From Trabulsiella odontotermitis (GTDB lineage Bacteria; Pseudomonadota; Gammaproteobacteria; Enterobacterales; Enterobacteriaceae): DNA of 64,000 nt. Numbering within the stretch: position 1 is the first letter of the stretch; every line of letters begins with the position of its first letter. The stretch is from NCBI RefSeq assembly GCF_001297775.1, contig NZ_LIFX01000015.1, forward strand, positions 1-64,000, written 5' to 3'. Position numbers and translations under genes: made by a program. A model generated the notes under the pieces. That model ran no database searches. It saw nothing but the letters and a program-made list of their open reading frames with translations, and had not been told where the DNA came from. Below are positions 31,817-39,946 of the stretch, one piece after another.

Positions 31817-32508
31817 TACTTAGCCATCCTGGAGATTATATTCACAATATCATCATCAGATAGATAAGCGTTTTCAAAAGCCCGAGCTTTCACAAATATC
31901 GGTTCTACGATGAAATACATCATTTCTAACTTTCTAAGGTAGAGAGCGTGATAGTATCCAGGCCCCCAAAGCTTAAGTCTGTCCGCGCTTTCCGCTGCTT
32001 GCTGCACATAACCATAAAGCCCAGCGGCTCCCACAGCACCGCCAGCCAACGCACGGACACGCCCGACTACCAGAGGACTAAAACCGAGGCTCAAACATAC
32101 GGTCGTAGTTATCCCAAGCGTAAGAGAATCAGCAGTTAGGCTACTGGTTGAAATATTTAAGCCCAATTTGAATAAACGCCACTTGATAAACTCTAATTGC
32201 TGCTGCGTTTTATGTTGCAACACATCTTTGAAATAAACCTCAATCAAATCGTAAACAATGCGCCGGTCACGAAAAAGCTGATAAAGCCCCTCACCGAAGC
32301 GAACATCTTCACTTTTCAGTTTCGAGCAAACATCCTGGTAATTATCAGTAAAGCAGGAGGTGTAATATATTGCGCGGGTTGCACCATCTTTAATTCTGGC
32401 GGCTGTTTCTAATACTTGCTTGCCAACGTCATTCACAGCCTTATCAAGCTGCAACGCCATTAGCTTTTCTGCCTGCATTTCTCTTATGATTGAATCGCTA
32501 TAATACAT
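31816..32508 (-). CDS. Unknown 230-aa protein with a central hydrophobic region, first gene of the Hcp cassette
   Basis: Not assigned to a family. The N-terminal about 110 residues are helical and charged (MYYSDSIIREMQAEK...). Residues about 130-185 are hydrophobic and glycine-rich, with TTTVCLSLGFSPLVVG and ALAGGAVGAAGLYGYV giving one or two possible membrane helices. The C-terminus is amphipathic and ends IISRMAK. I chose the ATG at 32508 because CAGGGGCGGGAT precedes it; an in-frame ATG at 32601 would add 31 residues. Coupling to a small membrane protein and hcp suggests a membrane-active type VI effector, which is inference. Confidence 0.6.
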   Translation of the reverse strand: MYYSDSIIREMQAEKLMALQLDKAVNDVGKQVLETAARIKDGATRAIYYTSCFTDNYQDVCSKLKSEDVRFGEGLYQLFRDRRIVYDLIEVYFKDVLQHKTQQQLEFIKWRLFKLGLNISTSSLTADSLTLGITTTVCLSLGFSPLVVGRVRALAGGAVGAAGLYGYVQQAAESADRLKLWGPGYYHALYLRKLEMMYFIVEPIFVKARAFENAYLSDDDIVNIISRMAK

Positions 32509-32627
32509 ATCCCGCCCCTGCGGTTGATAAATGTACATGCAGCGAAAAGTAACACGTTTACATGAAAAGATTAAACAAAAAGGGATAGGCAAATAATACA
32601 TTCACAAAGCGAATGCATTTAAATAAC

Positions 32628-32975
32628 TCATACCTTAATTATATAGAAGACAGTTTCGAGCAGACTCATACCTTCACTAATGCCTCGCGCCGCTCGTTGT
32701 TCAACCCCGCCAGCACTGAAAGCAAGTTTCAGCACTGACGGCGTTTGCTGTGGTCGACGCGGTGGCGGAACTATCGGCCCTCTTGCCGGTATGAACGCCT
32801 CAATTTTCGGATTACTGATGTCATGGATCCTTCCGAAATTATCTCTGACGATTTCGGCGCACCCGACCAGCTCGACTGGTGTCAGGTTTTCATTGACCAT
32901 AATTTGTTGCAGTCGATGCACAATACCCATCAATTTTTTAGCTTGCAGGGTATGCTGCGGCGGTACAGGCATCAA
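32628..32975 (-). CDS. Hypothetical protein, 115 aa, abutting the IS630 remnant
   Basis: The frame opens with TTG-ATG at 32975/32972 immediately beyond the IS630 3' end and encodes MPVPPQHTLQAKK. It has a helical N-terminal half and a proline-rich middle (ARGPIVPPPRRPQQTPS). No family recognised. No clear ribosome site is visible, and the start may be an artefact of IS insertion, so it could be the C-terminal part of a larger broken gene. An 11-bp direct repeat, ACTCATACCTT, occurs at 32626 and 32664 around its 3' end. Confidence 0.35.
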   Translation of the reverse strand: MMPVPPQHTLQAKKLMGIVHRLQQIMVNENLTPVELVGCAEIVRDNFGRIHDISNPKIEAFIPARGPIVPPPRRPQQTPSVLKLAFSAGGVEQRAARGISEGMSLLETVFYIIKV

Positions 32976-33554
32976 TCTAAATAGCTGCGCCTAATACCGC
33001 TACACTTTTGCCAGACCATGTTTACCGCCGGGGAACGGGCTGGCAGTTTCCATAAAGTGTCGGACTTTTTTCAGCAACTGCCACATCGTCCGGCACTGAT
33101 GATTGCGTGTTATCGTGTCATGAAGCGCCTGCCATAGCCGTTCAACATGATTTACCCATGGCGAGTAAACTGGCTGATAAATCACCCTGAACTTCGGATT
33201 TTCCTTCAGCCAGCGCTGTGTTTCCCGGCTTTTGTGAATAATGTAGTTGTCCACGATGAGCGTGATGGTTTTCGCCCGTCGGTACGTCGACTTCAGATGT
33301 TTCAACAGACTGATAAATAAGGCTGAACTTTTGCTGTTGCCGCCCATGTAGCTGACTTTGCCCGTTCCGCTATGTAACGCGCCAGCCAGATAATATTTTT
33401 CATTCTGCCCCGGTATCACCACCCACTTTTGTTGTCCGCGCAGTTGCCAGTCCGCACCGATTTTGGGATTGGGATTGAGATGGATATCCACTTCATCTTC
33501 ATAAAATACCGGATGCGCTGCTCTGCGCCTTTCCGGTATTGCTGAAGCTCATAT
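32976..33554 (-). mobile_element. IS630-family insertion sequence, 3' remnant
   Basis: The element keeps the C-terminal half of an IS630-type transposase and a short tail after its stop. The N-terminal half of the transposase and the other IS end are missing. Upstream the same frame is closed by a TGA near 33552, so the junction with older DNA lies at about 33505-33550. The IS fragment cuts a small host gene (ATG at 33646). Confidence 0.8.
33000..33491 (-). pseudogene. IS630-family transposase, C-terminal fragment
   Basis: About 165 residues of the DDE transposase remain, including FYEDEVDIHLN just before 33491, TLIVDNYIIHKS and SPWVNHVERLWQALHDT. These carry the catalytic acidic residues of the IS630/Tc1-mariner fold, but the N-terminal DNA-binding half is absent. 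HLNPNPKIGADW appears to have an in-frame NP duplication (a repeated hexamer AATCCC) relative to the usual HLNPKIGADW. It is not expected to be active. Confidence 0.85.
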
Positions 33555-33646
33555 AATGCCCGTACCTGTCTTCCATATATCCCGCACGTTTCAAGCTCAG
33601 ACAGCAGCTCTTCTAACTGCTCATCTGTTAGGTTGTTATTGCTCAT
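33505..33646 (-). pseudogene. Small gene truncated by the IS630 remnant
   Basis: From the ATG at 33646 the first about 45 codons (MSNNNLTDEQLEELLSELE...) form an acidic helical protein. The frame then continues out of phase into IS630 DNA and ends at 33416. Its start directly follows the stop of the 90-aa gene (TAA-ATG), so the two were an operon. The family is not recognised; small regulatory proteins of phage early regions look similar. The native C-terminus is lost. Confidence 0.45.
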
Positions 33647-33919
33647 TTACTTCTGCTCCTTGCTGTCACGTTCTGAGCCGACGTCGTAAATCGCCATAAG
33701 GCTATTTGTACAAATGCTCATGCGAAGAATCTCAATCTTCACAGCCTTCTCAGAGAGCATCTGAATAGCTGAATAATTTCCTGCCTTAAGGTATTTCGCT
33801 AAGCGGCGCTCAATATCATCAAGTTGCACCGCCAAAGCATCGGTGATGACTTCTCCCAAAACCGTTGTGACGTACTCACCATTCATAGCCTCGGTACTAT
33901 TGCTCGTGCATTCAACCAT
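33647..33919 (-). CDS. Hypothetical 90-aa protein
   Basis: A small acidic protein beginning MVECTSNSTEAMNG, with a helical middle (ALAVQLDDIERRLAKYLKAGNYSAIQMLSEKAVKIEILRM). No family recognised. A ribosome site (AGGTGACTTAA) precedes the ATG. It is immediately upstream of the IS-truncated small gene on the same strand, at the cpxP edge of the island. It is probably part of the phage-derived DNA by position. Confidence 0.5.
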   Translation of the reverse strand: MVECTSNSTEAMNGEYVTTVLGEVITDALAVQLDDIERRLAKYLKAGNYSAIQMLSEKAVKIEILRMSICTNSLMAIYDVGSERDSKEQK

Positions 33920-34111
33920 TTAAGTCACCTCTACCTGCAGAACGCCGTCGCACTGAATCCTCTTAACGGTGGAGTGACGTTATAAATTACCTCTCTGAGT
34001 GTCCACATAGTGTCCACACTCAGAGAATTTTAAAACCGTTCCACACCGTTACAGCTTTTTCTAAGTGGCTGTATTTATTTATATTGAGAGGTAAGTGATT
34101 GATAAAAAAAA

Positions 34112-34130
34112 CCCCTCCATCATGGAGGGG
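34112..34130 (-). terminator. Terminator of cpxP
   Basis: CCCCTCCAT and ATGGAGGGG pair perfectly around one base, and on the minus strand the hairpin is followed by eight T residues. It lies 40 bp beyond the cpxP stop and marks the chromosomal edge of the island. Confidence 0.9.
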
Positions 34131-34170
34131 AAGACAGGGATGGTGTCTATGGCAAGGAAAACAGGGTTTG

Positions 34171-34674
34171 TTACTGGTGACTCAGGGTACTACTGCTACT
34201 GGAAAGTGCCATGGCAGCGTTGTGCTGCATCCTGGCAATCTCTCGCAACTGGTCCATTCGTTGCTGATGCTTGTCATTTAAAACCGCCTGCTGCTCCGGG
34301 GTTAACAGGTGGTACATCTGATTTCGTACCTTCGCCATTTCTACCTGGCGAGCAACCTGTTCTTGCGCCATCTTTTCAGCCTGGGCGCGCACAGCGGTTT
34401 CATCGAAACGGTTTGCGGTGATAAGGCGATGCATTATCTCCTGTTCGCTAACATTAACGGGGGGCTGGTCATGCCGCGCTCGTTGCATAAGATCCCGCAT
34501 CTGTTGGCGCTGATGTTCGGTTAAACTTATGCCGTCAAACATGTGGCTCTGGCCGTTTCGCTGGGCGGGGCCGACATCCGGCTGCCCGTTAACGCTGGTG
34601 ACGACTTCAGCAGCCTGGCTATAAGCACTTAGCGCCAGCGTTGAGGCCATGACGGCAGCGATAACTTTGCGCAT
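34171..34674 (-). CDS. cpxP: Periplasmic Cpx adaptor/chaperone CpxP
   Basis: A 167-aa periplasmic protein with a signal peptide ([23 protein letters not shown]) that binds CpxA to dampen the envelope-stress response and helps clear misfolded proteins. The two LTxxQ-type motifs are [14 protein letters not shown] and [12 protein letters not shown] chose the ATG at 34674 after GGGAGCAAGTG. It is divergent from cpxRA and shares a CpxR box with it. The C-terminus ([12 protein letters not shown]) differs from the E. coli tail as I recall it. Confidence 0.95.
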   Translation of the reverse strand: MRKVIAAVMASTLALSAYSQAAEVVTSVNGQPDVGPAQRNGQSHMFDGISLTEHQRQQMRDLMQRARHDQPPVNVSEQEIMHRLITANRFDETAVRAQAEKMAQEQVARQVEMAKVRNQMYHLLTPEQQAVLNDKHQQRMDQLREIARMQHNAAMALSSSSSTLSHQ

Positions 34675-34754
34675 CACTTGCTCCCAAAAACTTTAATGTC
34701 GCGATTCAACGAGAGACAGTCTACGATTCAGGCTGCAAACATGCGTCAGGGGGT

Positions 34755-34769
34755 GTAAAACAACGTAAA
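34755..34769. promoter_or_regulatory. CpxR box between cpxP and cpxR
   Basis: GTAAAACAACGTAAA is a perfect GTAAA-N5-GTAAA CpxR site. It sits in the divergent region 81 bp upstream of cpxP and 56 bp upstream of cpxR, fitting activation of both. Confidence 0.92.
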
Positions 34770-34824
34770 GTCATGGATTAGCGAGCCTTGATGACGTAAT
34801 TTCTGCCTCGGAGGTATTTAAACA

Positions 34825-35523
34825 ATGAATAAAATCCTGTTAGTTGATGATGACCGGGAGCTCACCTCCCTGTTAAAGGAGTTGCTGGACATGGAAGGCT
34901 TCAACGTTCTGGTTGCCCATGATGGCGAACAGGCGCTGGCGCTGCTTGACGACAGCATCGACCTGCTTTTACTCGATGTGATGATGCCGAAGAAAAACGG
35001 TATCGACACGCTTAAAGAGTTACGACAGACACACCAGACTCCCGTTATTATGCTGACCGCGCGCGGCAGCGAACTGGATCGCGTGCTGGGCCTTGAGCTT
35101 GGCGCGGACGACTATTTACCGAAACCGTTCAATGATCGTGAACTGGTGGCCCGTATTCGCGCGATTCTGCGTCGTTCCCACTGGAGCGAGCAACAGCAGA
35201 ACAGCGACAACGGTTCGCCGACGCTTGAAGTCGACGCATTAAGCCTGAATCCGGGTCGTCAGGAAGCGAGCTTCGATGGGCAAACCCTGGAACTGACCGG
35301 CACCGAATTCACGCTGTTGTACCTGCTGGCGCAGCATCTCGGTCAGGTGGTTTCCCGCGAACATCTCAGCCAGGAAGTGCTGGGCAAACGCTTGACGCCT
35401 TTCGATCGCGCGATCGACATGCATATCTCCAACCTGCGCCGCAAACTGCCTGAGCGCAAAGACGGTCATCCCTGGTTTAAAACCTTGCGTGGCCGCGGCT
35501 ATCTGATGGTATCCGCTTCATGA
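34825..35523 (+). CDS. cpxR: Envelope-stress response regulator CpxR
   Basis: A 232-aa OmpR/PhoB-type response regulator. The receiver domain has acidic residues D8, D9 and D10, phosphoacceptor D51 (LLLLDVMMPKKNG) and LPKPFNDREL; a winged-helix DNA-binding domain fills about residues 130-230. It is phosphorylated by CpxA and controls genes for envelope protein folding. The stop overlaps the cpxA start by 4 bp (ATGA). Confidence 0.98.
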   Translation: MNKILLVDDDRELTSLLKELLDMEGFNVLVAHDGEQALALLDDSIDLLLLDVMMPKKNGIDTLKELRQTHQTPVIMLTARGSELDRVLGLELGADDYLPKPFNDRELVARIRAILRRSHWSEQQQNSDNGSPTLEVDALSLNPGRQEASFDGQTLELTGTEFTLLYLLAQHLGQVVSREHLSQEVLGKRLTPFDRAIDMHISNLRRKLPERKDGHPWFKTLRGRGYLMVSAS

Positions 35524-36896
35524 TAGGAAGTTTGACCGCACGTATCTTTGCCATCTTCTGGTTGACGCTGGCACTGGTGCTGATGCTGGTATTGATGTTG
35601 CCGAAACTGGATTCGCGTCAGATGACCGAATTGCTGGAGAGCGAGCAACGTCAGGGACTTATGATTGAACAGCACGTTGAAGCGGAGCTGGCTAACGATC
35701 CTCCCAATGACCTGATGTGGTGGCGCCGACTGTTTCGCGCTATCGATAAATGGGCGCCTCCGGGGCAGCGCCTGTTGCTGGTCACCAGTGAAGGACGCGT
35801 TATCGGCGCCGAGCGCAGCGAAATGCAGATCATCCGCAACTTCATCGGCCAGGCGGATAACGCCGATCACCCGCAGAAGAAAAAGTATGGTCGGGTAGAG
35901 CTGGTAGGGCCCTTTGCCATCCGCGATGGGGAGGATAATTACCAGCTCTATCTGATTCGTCCTGCCAGCAGTTCGCAGTCCGATTTCATCAACCTGTTGT
36001 TTGACCGCCCATTGCTGTTGCTGATTGTCACTATGCTGGTCAGCTCACCGTTGTTGCTGTGGCTGGCGTGGAGCCTGGCGAAACCCGCCCGTAAGCTGAA
36101 AAACGCGGCAGATGAAGTGGCGCAGGGGAATTTACGCCAGCACCCGGAACTGGAAGCCGGGCCGCAGGAGTTCCTGGCCGCAGGCGCCAGCTTTAACCAG
36201 ATGGTGACCGCGCTGGAGCGTATGATGACCACCCAGCAGCGTTTGCTGTCGGACATCTCCCACGAGCTTCGCACGCCGTTGACGCGCTTACAGCTCGGCA
36301 CAGCGCTTCTGCGTCGCCGTGCGGGCGAGAGCAAAGAGCTGGAGCGTATTGAAACGGAAGCGCAGCGTCTGGACAGTATGATCAATGATCTGCTGGTGAT
36401 GTCGCGCAATCAGCAGAAAAACGCGCTGGTCAGTGAAACGCTGAAGGCGAACCAGTTGTGGAGCGAAGTGCTCGACAACGCCGCGTTCGAAGCGGAACAG
36501 GTCGGCAAATCCTTCACCGTGGAATACCCGCCGGGCCCGTGGCCGTTGTACGGTAACCCGAATGCGCTCGAGAGCGCGTTTGAGAATATCGTCCGCAACG
36601 CGCTGCGTTATTCGCACACCAAAATCTCGGTGGCGTTTGCGGTGGATAAAGACGGCATCACCATTAACGTGGATGATGACGGCCCGGGCGTAAGCCCGGA
36701 AGACCGGGAGCAGATTTTCCGCCCGTTCTACCGTACCGATGAGGCGCGGGATCGTGAATCCGGCGGCACCGGTCTGGGTCTGGCGATTGTGGAAACCGCC
36801 ATTCAGCAACATCGCGGCTGGGTGAAAGCGGACGACAGTCCGCTCGGTGGTTTACGTCTGACGATCTGGCTGCCGCTGTACAAGCGCGCGCCGTAA
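35520..36896 (+). CDS. cpxA: Envelope-stress sensor histidine kinase CpxA
   Basis: A 458-aa inner-membrane kinase/phosphatase partner of CpxR. It has transmembrane helices at about residues 8-28 and 164-184 around a periplasmic sensor, then a HAMP linker. H248 (LSDISHELRTPLTRL) is the phosphorylated histidine, and the ATPase domain has N, DDGPGVSPEDREQIF and GGTGLGLAIV boxes. It is translationally coupled to cpxR. Confidence 0.98.
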   Translation: MIGSLTARIFAIFWLTLALVLMLVLMLPKLDSRQMTELLESEQRQGLMIEQHVEAELANDPPNDLMWWRRLFRAIDKWAPPGQRLLLVTSEGRVIGAERSEMQIIRNFIGQADNADHPQKKKYGRVELVGPFAIRDGEDNYQLYLIRPASSSQSDFINLLFDRPLLLLIVTMLVSSPLLLWLAWSLAKPARKLKNAADEVAQGNLRQHPELEAGPQEFLAAGASFNQMVTALERMMTTQQRLLSDISHELRTPLTRLQLGTALLRRRAGESKELERIETEAQRLDSMINDLLVMSRNQQKNALVSETLKANQLWSEVLDNAAFEAEQVGKSFTVEYPPGPWPLYGNPNALESAFENIVRNALRYSHTKISVAFAVDKDGITINVDDDGPGVSPEDREQIFRPFYRTDEARDRESGGTGLGLAIVETAIQQHRGWVKADDSPLGGLRLTIWLPLYKRAP

Positions 36897-36903
36897 TAAA
36901 ACG

Positions 36904-36924
36904 CCCTCTCTCCGTGAGAGAGGG
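36904..36924. terminator. Terminator between convergent cpxA and yiiM
   Basis: CCCTCTCT at 36904-36911 and AGAGAGGG at 36917-36924 form an 8-bp stem with a CCGTG loop, directly adjoining the yiiM stop codon. TTATTTT follows on the plus strand. Confidence 0.85.
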
Positions 36925-37599
36925 TTATTTTCCCGTCAGTCGCCGCGAATTATCCTCAATCACGCCGCTTAAACGCCGCTTCTGCATCGTTCTCGCCCAA
37001 CTGACCGATAACCCCGCCGCCGACAGCAAACGGTGATACTGCTCATCATCAAACGGCAGATGCCAGGCGATGGCCGCCGCGTCATACACCGACACGTCGC
37101 TCAGCCGCGAGACCAGCTCCAGCGGTGATTCGCTGGACACTTTTCCCGGCGCAATCACACGATACAACCAGCCTACCTTGCCGCTGCTCTGCATCTGCGA
37201 CGCCATGTCGCTGATGTTAAAATGATAATTGAGCTTGTAGCAGGGAGAGCGCGGCTGCGTGATTTGAATCAATGCCTCACCCCAGCGAAAAATATCACCG
37301 ATAAAAGCGTTCTGTTCAGTCAGCCCTTCAGTCGATAAGTTCTCACCAAACGCCGGGGCGCAGAACTGCTCTGCCAGTTCGGGAAACTGCCGCGCCCAGT
37401 CGGCGTAATGCTCACGCGGGTAATGGCACAGCGCGCGATCAGGCCCACCGTGATACTTCTTTTCCGCCTGCTCGTCGCCTTCCAGCCCGAGTTCCGTCAG
37501 CATCAGTTCGCCGTCGAGCTGAATTTTGGCGATAGCGCTCGGCCCGCTGCCCGCGTAATCGCGGATCCTGCCTGTAAAAACGTCCACCGGATATCGCAT
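36925..37599 (-). CDS. yiiM: MOSC-domain protein YiiM (6-N-hydroxylaminopurine detoxification)
   Basis: A 224-aa molybdenum-cofactor-binding MOSC protein. It carries the MOSC features KYHGGPDRALCHYP, FGENLSTEGL and the conserved cysteine in ITQPRSPCYKLN. The E. coli homologue reduces N-hydroxylated bases such as 6-N-hydroxylaminopurine. Its position beside cpxA is conserved. The ATG at 37599 follows AAAGGGAGGACAC. Confidence 0.92.
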   Translation of the reverse strand: MRYPVDVFTGRIRDYAGSGPSAIAKIQLDGELMLTELGLEGDEQAEKKYHGGPDRALCHYPREHYADWARQFPELAEQFCAPAFGENLSTEGLTEQNAFIGDIFRWGEALIQITQPRSPCYKLNYHFNISDMASQMQSSGKVGWLYRVIAPGKVSSESPLELVSRLSDVSVYDAAAIAWHLPFDDEQYHRLLSAAGLSVSWARTMQKRRLSGVIEDNSRRLTGK

Positions 37600-37757
37600 G
37601 TGTCCTCCCTTTCATTTCATCGTCACAGACACCAGTAGAACACATTTTTTTGCGCATTGACTAAGCAAAATGCGACCGGCGTAAAGCTTATGTTTCAATG
37701 TTCGTGCTATTCATGAAGATTATTTGAAACGCCATTTCACAACAAGGAGTCAATACT

Positions 37758-38651
37758 ATGACCACGCATTCTCGTTTTTCCGGCGTCTGGTGCCCTTCGA
37801 TAACGCCGATGGATGCACAGGGCGCACTCGATCTGAAAGGTCTTTCTCAGCATCTCGCCCGCCTGACGGCTGCGAAAATCGACGTCATCTTGCTGATGGG
37901 CAGCATCGGCGAATTTGCTTCGCTCAGCCTTGAGGAGCGCCTGCATCTCATCCGCGAGGCGCGCGCCATGTCACCGCTGGCGATGGTCGCCAACGTCTCC
38001 TCCACCTGCGTGGCGGATATCGTGCGCATGGCGGAGGAAGCATTCCGCAGCGGTTATGATGGCGTAATGGTGCTGCCGCCGTACTATTACGGGCAAACTT
38101 CAAATCAGCTGTTGAGCTACTTCAGGGCGCTTGGCAAACAGTTCAGCGGTAAATGGTTCGCCTACAATTTCCCGGCACGCACCGGCTGCGACATCACCCC
38201 GGAGATCACCGCCACGCTGGCGAAAGAGTTTCCGAATTTTGCCGGGATTAAAGACACGGTGGATTGCCAGTCGCATACGCGCAATATCATTCTTGCCACC
38301 GAAGCTGTGCGCAATGATTTCGCGGTGCTCTCCGGCTATGACGAGTATTTTATTCCTAACCTGCTGGCCGGCGGCGCGGGGATTATTTCCGGGCTGAACA
38401 ACATTATGCCGGAGTTGTTCGTGCAGGCGCGGGAAGCCTGGGCGGCGGGCGATTTCCAGACGCTGCACAATGTTCAGCGCGAGATTGGCCGCTTCATGTC
38501 GATCTATTCGATTGGCGACGACTTTGTCACCACCATCAAAACCGTGGTATCGCGTAAGTTTGGCTACTGCCAGCCCCACTCCCGCAACTTTGGCGGCGAG
38601 CTTAGCGCCGCACAGTGCCAGCACATCGACAGCGTATTCGGCATCCAGTAA
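37758..38651 (+). CDS. DapA-family class I aldolase, probable 2-keto-3-deoxygluconate aldolase
   Basis: A 297-aa TIM-barrel protein of the dihydrodipicolinate synthase/N-acetylneuraminate lyase superfamily. The Schiff-base lysine is K165 (FAGIKDTVD) and the catalytic tyrosine Y136 (FAYNFPARTG). It is not chromosomal dapA; the sequence resembles YagE/YjhH-type sugar-acid aldolases that cleave 2-keto-3-deoxy acids to pyruvate and an aldehyde. It converges on kdgT, the 2-keto-3-deoxygluconate permease, which supports KDG as substrate. It is not at this place in E. coli K-12. The ATG follows CAAGGAGTCAATACT. Confidence 0.85.
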   Translation: MTTHSRFSGVWCPSITPMDAQGALDLKGLSQHLARLTAAKIDVILLMGSIGEFASLSLEERLHLIREARAMSPLAMVANVSSTCVADIVRMAEEAFRSGYDGVMVLPPYYYGQTSNQLLSYFRALGKQFSGKWFAYNFPARTGCDITPEITATLAKEFPNFAGIKDTVDCQSHTRNIILATEAVRNDFAVLSGYDEYFIPNLLAGGAGIISGLNNIMPELFVQAREAWAAGDFQTLHNVQREIGRFMSIYSIGDDFVTTIKTVVSRKFGYCQPHSRNFGGELSAAQCQHIDSVFGIQ

Positions 38652-38660
38652 CAGCAAAAA

Positions 38661-38677
38661 GCCCGGCAGTGCCGGGC
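38661..38677. terminator. Bidirectional terminator between the aldolase gene and kdgT
   Basis: GCCCGGC (38661-38667) and GCCGGGC (38671-38677) form a 7-bp stem with an AGT loop. A AAAAA tract lies before it and TTCTTT after it, so either direction may terminate. Confidence 0.85.
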
Positions 38678-38701
38678 TTCTTTATGATCTATAACGATTA
38701 G

Positions 38702-39685
38702 TTATTTAACCGTTTCGCGGATCTCCACCGCTGCTGCCTGGCCTTTCACTTTACGCGACCAGATGGAGGTCAGAATCGGCACCAGAATGGAGGTCACAAT
38801 CACCGAGGTGGCGACCAGCGAAGTCGCTGCCGGGGCCATCGGTTTGAACGCCGGGATCATTTCGGCAATCAGCACCGGTGTTGCCACCGCCGCACCTGCG
38901 GAGCTGGACGCGGCAAGCCCTGCCGTACCGTCGCCGCCACCGATGTATTTGTCCGCGAGAATCAGCGGAATACCGGTCACCACAATCACCGCCAGACCCA
39001 ACAGGATACCCAGCAGACCGGTCTGTGCGATCACGGTCAAATCGATGGTATTACCCAGGGCGAAGGCGAAGAAAGGAATCAGCGTATGAACGGCGTTACT
39101 GAAGAAATCGCGCAGATCCGGGTCAAGGTTGCCCAGCGCAAAACCAACCAGGAACGGCAGCACCGCACCGACAAACACATGCGGTTCAAAGGAGGCGATA
39201 CCCGCGGTGCCGAGGATAATCATGGTCATCAGCGGACCGGACTCCAGCGACATCAGAACAAACGCGCCTGCCTCTTCTTTGGTGCCGTACTGCTGCATGA
39301 TAGACGCATACAGGCCGCCGTTGGTCATATCCATCGCCGCCACCAGCGCCAGCGTGGACATACCGGCAAAGAAGCCGACCTCAACGCCATGCTCCGGAAT
39401 AATGCGCGACGCAATCGCTGCCACCACCCACGCCACGGCAATTTTGGTCACCACCAGCGTCCCGGATTTACGTAATACCGTACCGGTCGCGCTCAGTTTG
39501 ATGGAGGCCCCCATGCAGAAGAACCAGACAGCCAGAATTGGCACGGTACCGGTGATCAACCCATTGGTAAAGGAACCAAAATATTTGCCAGCGCCGGGGG
39601 AGAAGGTATGGCAGAGCGCGCCCAAAAACAACGGAACAAGCATCATACCACCCGGTATTTTTTCTATCGCACGTTTGATCTGCAT
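38702..39685 (-). CDS. kdgT: 2-keto-3-deoxygluconate permease
   Basis: A 327-aa inner-membrane protein with about ten hydrophobic segments, matching KdgT proton symporters for 2-keto-3-deoxygluconate, a breakdown product of pectin and alginate. Start [19 protein letters not shown] and [24 protein letters not shown] fit the family. In E. coli kdgT sits between sodA and yiiM; here the aldolase gene has been added between kdgT and yiiM. Control by KdgR is expected from the family; I did not find a convincing operator. Confidence 0.94.
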   Translation of the reverse strand: MQIKRAIEKIPGGMMLVPLFLGALCHTFSPGAGKYFGSFTNGLITGTVPILAVWFFCMGASIKLSATGTVLRKSGTLVVTKIAVAWVVAAIASRIIPEHGVEVGFFAGMSTLALVAAMDMTNGGLYASIMQQYGTKEEAGAFVLMSLESGPLMTMIILGTAGIASFEPHVFVGAVLPFLVGFALGNLDPDLRDFFSNAVHTLIPFFAFALGNTIDLTVIAQTGLLGILLGLAVIVVTGIPLILADKYIGGGDGTAGLAASSSAGAAVATPVLIAEMIPAFKPMAPAATSLVATSVIVTSILVPILTSIWSRKVKGQAAAVEIRETVK

Positions 39686-39894
39686 ATTCTCACCTTAACT
39701 CACTGAATTATAAATTGTTGCCGCCGATTTCTGCTTTCCACACACCCATCAGCAGTATTTGATGCAGCCACAATAGACATTCTTGTAAGAGAGAAAAGTG
39801 ATCTAAACTACAAATTGAAACTCCATTTTAAATTTATCAGATCAATGTTTCTAAAGGTGATAAACATCACACGAGGCGGGCTTCAGGCAATAAA

Positions 39895-39920
39895 AAACCC
39901 CGCCGTGAAAGGCAGGGTTT
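39895..39920 (-). terminator. Terminator of sodA
   Basis: AAACCCCGCC and GGCAGGGTTT pair with one wobble across a 6-nt loop. On the minus strand the hairpin runs into a T-rich tract. It is about 27 bp after the sodA stop. Confidence 0.8.
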
Positions 39921-39946
39921 CGTTCATGCCCGCAGGCAATGAAAAC

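Larger units (their letters stand above)
30395..34104. mobile_element. Mosaic prophage-remnant island between fieF and cpxP
   Basis: About 3.7 kb separate two genes that are neighbours in E. coli. The island holds a truncated P2-type terminase gene, a P2-type cos-like sequence, an Hcp-containing cassette, an IS630 remnant and small unknown genes. Several of these are AT-richer than the flanking chromosome. No integrase was found. The limits are approximate: the left is set after the fieF promoter region, the right at the cpxP terminator. AAAAAAACCC occurs at both ends (30404 and 34105), too short to call an attachment duplication. Confidence 0.75.

Noticed and set aside
33416..33504. C-terminal half of the 76-codon frame as a genuine protein
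   Set aside because: Here the frame reads IS630 transposase DNA out of phase (ISISIPIPK), so only the first about 45 codons can be original.
30404..34114. AAAAAAACCC at both island ends as attL/attR
   Set aside because: It is only 10 bp of low complexity. The right copy is part of the cpxP terminator and the left falls at the end of a possible small ORF. The P2 attachment core I remember was not found at either edge.
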